This document shows, piece after piece, positions 32,858 to 35,317 of a stretch of 35,317 bases of DNA. How positions within the stretch are numbered: position 1 is the first letter of the stretch; the number at the start of each line of letters is the position of its first letter. Origin of the DNA: Salegentibacter flavus. GTDB taxonomy: Bacteria > Bacteroidota > Bacteroidia > Flavobacteriales > Flavobacteriaceae. The notes beneath the pieces are model-generated. The model had not been told where the DNA came from. It did not search any database and saw only the letters and a list, made by a program, of their open reading frames with translations. Location: contig NZ_FOVL01000027.1 in assembly GCF_900115145.1 (NCBI RefSeq), positions 1 to 35,317 on the forward strand, written 5' to 3'. The position numbers and the translations under genes were made by a program.

Positions 32858-33165
32858 TTAGTGGAAAAGGAAGTTATTCAGGAGAAAATCTTCAGCGAAG
32901 AATGGATTTTCAGGCTTTGGATGTGAATATCCTAAAGGGAAACCATGAGGATTATGTTGAAGTTGAGACGGCTTTTTTGTTATATATGGGAGGCATTCCA
33001 AATACCCTTAATTTTATCAGTTTTTGTTTCGAAATTTACCGTTCAAGGTGCAAATTATTTAAAGTCTTAAATTGTATATATTCCATTTAAGTATTGGTGT
33101 GAAAGGATTTCCATGGACTTTATAAGGTTCTACAATATTATATTTTGGTGGATCATTAACACCTG
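32858..33165 (+). pseudogene. Decayed second copy of the glycerophosphodiester phosphodiesterase
   Basis: Translated text aligns by eye with the C-terminal half of the intact enzyme at 27991-28926. LVEKEVIQEK (from 32858) matches LVMQVIKEKN; after a frameshift near 32890, QRRMDFQALDVNILKGNHED and YVEVETAFLLYMGGIPNTLN match QKMNLQSFDVNILNEIHESY and PEVETAYLVYTEGIQKNLD. A second frameshift near 33090 leads to SIGVKGFPWTL, matching SMNMKLIPWTL, followed by a stop at 33123 and then KVLQYYILVDH, which fits the next helix. The N-terminal half with the active-site histidines is missing. It is clearly non-functional. An open frame of 87 codons (32827-33090) is a piece of it. Confidence 0.8.
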
Positions 33166-33212
33166 TTCGTGTTCTACTGCTTCCTTGAAGTAAAAAAAAT
33201 TGAGCTTCTTGA

Positions 33213-33839
33213 TTAAGCGATCTTTAAAACTGCTATTACAGAAGAACTAATATATTCGATTCCAATAGCAATTACAATAAAACCTATAATTCTGGAAATA
33301 GCATTTATTCCTGAAGCTCCAAGGAATTTTACGATATAGTGCGAACCTCTGAGCATAAGAAAGGTAGTAAAGCAAACAGCCATAATAGCAGAAATAACAA
33401 TTACCTTTTGAGCAAATAGATCATACTGCTCATAAAGCCCAATGAGAAGGGAAATAGAACCAGGCCCTGCAAGCATAGGAATAGCCAGTGGAGTAAGTGA
33501 AACTGCTTCCCTTTGAAAGGCATCTTCTTTTACGCGTTCTTTTTCCATTCCCTTGTGCTTAGAAAAGGACCCGGTAAGCAAGGCAAAACCTGAAGTGGTA
33601 ATAATTAATCCACCCGCAATCCTGAGCGATTCAATACTTATTCCAAAAAAATGAAGAATATACCTTCCTACGAAAAAAGATATGACCAAAATTACCAAAA
33701 CATTTATGGAGGTGAATAAGGAAACTTTTGAACGTTCTTTGTGAGAATTTTCTTGAGTTAACCCAACAAATATTGGCAGTGTCCCCAGGGGGTTGATCAC
33801 AGAGAACAATGCAGCAAACACAACAATGAATAATTCCAT
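33213..33839 (-). CDS. MarC-family (UPF0056) integral membrane protein
   Basis: A 208-residue protein with six predicted membrane helices. Family hallmarks are the first helix with FSVINPLGTLPIFVGLT, the central RIAGGLIITTSGFALLTG, and LTPLAIPMLAGPGSISLLIG, followed by a last helix pair (RIIGFIVIAIGIEYISSSVI). Members are found in most bacteria, sit in the inner membrane and have been proposed as transporters, but the substrate is unknown; the old link of MarC to antibiotic resistance did not hold up. It is a single gene; its downstream terminator appears to be at 32689-32714, beyond the pseudogene. Confidence 0.92.
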   Translation of the reverse strand: MELFIVVFAALFSVINPLGTLPIFVGLTQENSHKERSKVSLFTSINVLVILVISFFVGRYILHFFGISIESLRIAGGLIITTSGFALLTGSFSKHKGMEKERVKEDAFQREAVSLTPLAIPMLAGPGSISLLIGLYEQYDLFAQKVIVISAIMAVCFTTFLMLRGSHYIVKFLGASGINAISRIIGFIVIAIGIEYISSSVIAVLKIA

Positions 33840-34206
33840 TTTTTCTGCAAAAATGCACCTGCTTTTTCACTTGTAATTTATATCGTAGTTAAATAAATAT
33901 TATGAAATCTCTTTGTTGATTACACTTACTAACAACACAGCTAATAAAATTTTAGCTGCAAGAAAAGCTCTTCCTTAGGGATCAAAAACCAATTGATATG
34001 GTTGGCAGGATTGAACGTCTATTGCTTCTCAATTAAATTATTCATTTCTAAATCATCTTCAAGCGAGTGGTTCCTTTGAAATAGCCATTTAATTAACAAC
34101 CTTATCTTTTCCCGGTATTATTGGAGAGATTTTTTATAATGGTGGTATAATGAATTGTACGGCATTTTAAGAAAAAGAACAGCAAAAATTAATCTAAAGA
34201 TCTGTA
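33840..34206. other. Gap between marC-family gene and toxin fragment
   Basis: No gene is seen. The text has stops in every frame at short spacing. The part next to 33840 should contain the promoter of the marC-family gene. Reading 34150-34206 in the frame of the toxin fragment gives KEKEQQKLI-stop-RSV, which may be further decayed coding sequence of the same toxin gene. Confidence 0.4.
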
Positions 34207-34365
34207 TTCAAGGGTGGCCCGGCACTTTCTAAGTGCCATAAGTTGATAGAACGATTCTCAGAAGATATTGATATGGTGGTACTCCGAAATGAAGGAGAGA
34301 ACGATAATCAGTTGAAAAAGAAAATCCGGGCAATCAGTAAAGTGGTGGAAAAGCAACAAAAATAA
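34207..34365 (+). pseudogene. AbiEii-type nucleotidyltransferase toxin fragment
   Basis: The frame from 34207 reads FKGGPALSKCHKLIERFSED and goes on IDMVVLRNEGENDNQLKKKI then RAISKVVEKQQK and a stop. FKGGTxLSK...LIERFSEDIDL is the signature of the AbiEii/AbiGii family, nucleotidyltransferase toxins that form abortive-infection type toxin-antitoxin pairs; GG and the DxD-like EDID are the catalytic core. Only about 52 codons of what is normally a protein of about 300 residues remain, with stops just upstream and the C-terminal part lost, so it is dead. No AbiEi antitoxin gene is visible beside it. Such systems travel on mobile elements, which fits the mobilisation-type genes next door. Confidence 0.75.
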
Positions 34366-34639
34366 TCAGTTCATAATCTTAGATGAATATCATAATGCAA
34401 GGTTAATATCTAACCTCACTGAGGTCATAATTCCTGTTTTTTTAAGAGAATTGAGGAAATTATTTGGGCTTAGAAATAGGACCTGGAAGCATAGAAATTC
34501 TTCAAGAACTAAACAATGAACAATTGCCTCTTTAGGAGCATGATTATATTAGCGGTCCTTGGTTTTCAAATAATTTCTCAAATTCTCTCTAAGAGTTCAT
34601 TTTAGCCCCCATATCTACCATAACTTACCTGCGCCGGAT
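34366..34639. other. Degenerate stretch beyond the toxin fragment
   Basis: No intact gene. A plus frame at about 34360-34520 (QFIILDEYHNARLISNLTEV then IIPVFLRELRKLFGLRNR) is open for some 50 codons without a start or a known motif. It may be a further relic of mobile DNA, but I cannot assign it. Confidence 0.3.
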
Positions 34640-34695
34640 CCTATGCTGTTTTTATAGCGTACGGGAAGTTAAGTGTAAAGTAAAAACAGCATAGG
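34640..34695. repeat. Perfect 15-bp inverted repeat
   Basis: CCTATGCTGTTTTTA (34640-34654) is the exact reverse complement of TAAAAACAGCATAGG (34681-34695), separated by 26 bases; GCGCC/GGCGC-like bases flank the arms outside. It starts 15 bases beyond the stop of the minus-strand gene 34710-35111. It could be that gene's terminator, though no T-run follows on the minus strand, or the ends of a very small or deleted insertion element. Confidence 0.6.
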
Positions 34696-34709
34696 GCGCA
34701 ACCTACTTT

Positions 34710-35111
34710 TCATTCTAGAGTATTATCTCCTTTATGAATTGGAACTTCTTTACTTAGCTGCCTATATAATTTTTGATTATCATTTTGGCTTTCAATCACC
34801 TTATAGGTGAGGTAACTAAGTGATATCAGTAGTACCAATAAAACACTGAGAAGTAATCTTGCCAGGCTTTTAGGAAGGATATATGCCCTTTCCAGCTTTG
34901 AATGTATTAATTCCAGGTTTCCTGTTCTTATGTTTTCCTTTTGCTGCTGGATCTTAAGAAAAGAATTCAAATGATTTTCTAAGACCTCAGTACTCAGAGG
35001 TACACTGGTTTCCCGCAATTTATTAGATAAATTCTCAAGGCCCTCTAGGGCAGATTTAAAATCAGCCATCTCATCGGCCATCAGTTCCATAATTTCATCC
35101 AGTTTTTTCAT
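34710..35111 (-). CDS. Small single-helix membrane protein, DUF6730-like, mobilisation-linked
   Basis: A 133-residue protein: an N-terminal coiled coil (about 1-85; DEIMELMADEMADFKSALEG and LENLSNKLRE), one membrane helix (about 86-107; LARLLLSVLLVLLISLSYLT) and a short polar tail. From memory it resembles the flavobacterial family labelled DUF6730, small coiled-coil/one-helix proteins that sit beside relaxase and BfmA/BtgA-type mobilisation genes on integrative elements. The function is unknown. The neighbouring gene starts 17 bases upstream on the same strand, so they form one operon. The toxin fragment and inverted repeat beyond it fit the edge of a mobile element. Confidence 0.6.
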   Translation of the reverse strand: MKKLDEIMELMADEMADFKSALEGLENLSNKLRETSVPLSTEVLENHLNSFLKIQQQKENIRTGNLELIHSKLERAYILPKSLARLLLSVLLVLLISLSYLTYKVIESQNDNQKLYRQLSKEVPIHKGDNTLE

Positions 35112-35128
35112 CGTTCAACATTTAAAAT

Positions 35129-35317
35129 TCATATCCCTAATCCAGTATCCCTCACTATTTTTATTGCTCCTTTTACAAGCTCTTTGGTTATTTTGGTTGA
35201 CAGGTTGCTGCTTAATTGCACCGTTTTGTTTAAAACCAAAAGGTTTTTTGGCGCCTCCTTTAATCTTGTAAAACTCTTGTTTTGTGAGATTACCGCAATT
35301 AATTTATTACCACTCAT
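35129..35317 (-). CDS. End of an unidentified protein, possibly relaxase/mobilisation, runs off the window
   Basis: The minus strand is open from the window edge to a TGA at 35129-35131. An ATG lies exactly at the edge (35317), so it is either a 62-residue protein (MSGNKLIAVISQNKSFTRLK and so on, ending IKIVRDTGLGI) or, more likely, the tail of a longer gene. The residues visible show a basic, helix-rich pattern and no family motif. Position next to a DUF6730-like gene suggests a mobilisation protein or relaxase C-terminus, but this is inference only. Confidence 0.45.
   Translation of the reverse strand: MSGNKLIAVISQNKSFTRLKEAPKNLLVLNKTVQLSSNLSTKITKELVKGAIKIVRDTGLGI

Overview
The window looks like chromosome of a marine-type member of the Flavobacteriaceae (Bacteroidota; the gene style recalls Gramella/Christiangramia or Salegentibacter, which is an inference without a search). 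The evidence is AT-rich DNA, A-rich start contexts with few Shine-Dalgarno motifs, a SusC/SusD pair with FecI/FecR-type regulators, a type IX secretion C-terminal sorting domain, a plug-first TonB receptor with an STN domain, a Bacteroidota-style Crp/Fnr protein and many Cys-anchored lipoproteins.

Layout. 1-960: left end of an IS21-family element (5' end of istA plus four copies of its terminal repeat) abutting decayed gene fragments. 964-5369: a soluble PAS histidine kinase, a double GNAT acetyltransferase, two small membrane proteins, a candidate dispersed repeat and a Crp/Fnr-family regulator with a palindrome in front of it. 5744-10476: a lipoprotein with a Gly-rich tail, a secreted S9 peptidase and a lipoprotein alkaline phosphatase. 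10991-18225: a TonB-like protein, an aldehyde dehydrogenase, a translationally coupled pair (T9SS-secreted 1018-residue protein and a lipoprotein with two FnIII-like repeats) and a periplasmic DsrE-like protein. 18226-19147: a gene-poor stretch with a small gene broken by one base, a strong hairpin and a possible tRNA 3'-end remnant.

19148-28926 is one regulated nutrient-uptake locus: ECF sigma factor, FecR anti-sigma factor, SusC, SusD, a calcineurin-like phosphoesterase and a glycerophosphodiester phosphodiesterase. It is built like a polysaccharide utilisation locus, but its enzymes are phosphodiesterases, so the likely imported substrate is a phosphodiester such as a glycerophosphodiester, a phospholipid head group or a teichoic-acid-like polymer. 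Convergent to it, 28978-32333 encodes a three-gene block: a metallophosphoesterase that resembles the phospholipase C PlcP more than LpxH, a MurG-like glycosyltransferase and a cytoplasmic GH1 enzyme. In other bacteria PlcP and a glycosyltransferase replace membrane phospholipids with glycolipids when phosphate is scarce. With the alkaline phosphatase, the window therefore has a phosphate-scavenging theme. The proposal that the blocks work together is inference.

32334-35317: a decayed second copy of the glycerophosphodiesterase, a MarC-family membrane protein, a fragment of an AbiEii-type nucleotidyltransferase toxin, a perfect 15-bp inverted repeat, and two genes probably belonging to a mobilisable element that continues past the right edge. 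Both window ends therefore carry mobile-element debris around a metabolic core.
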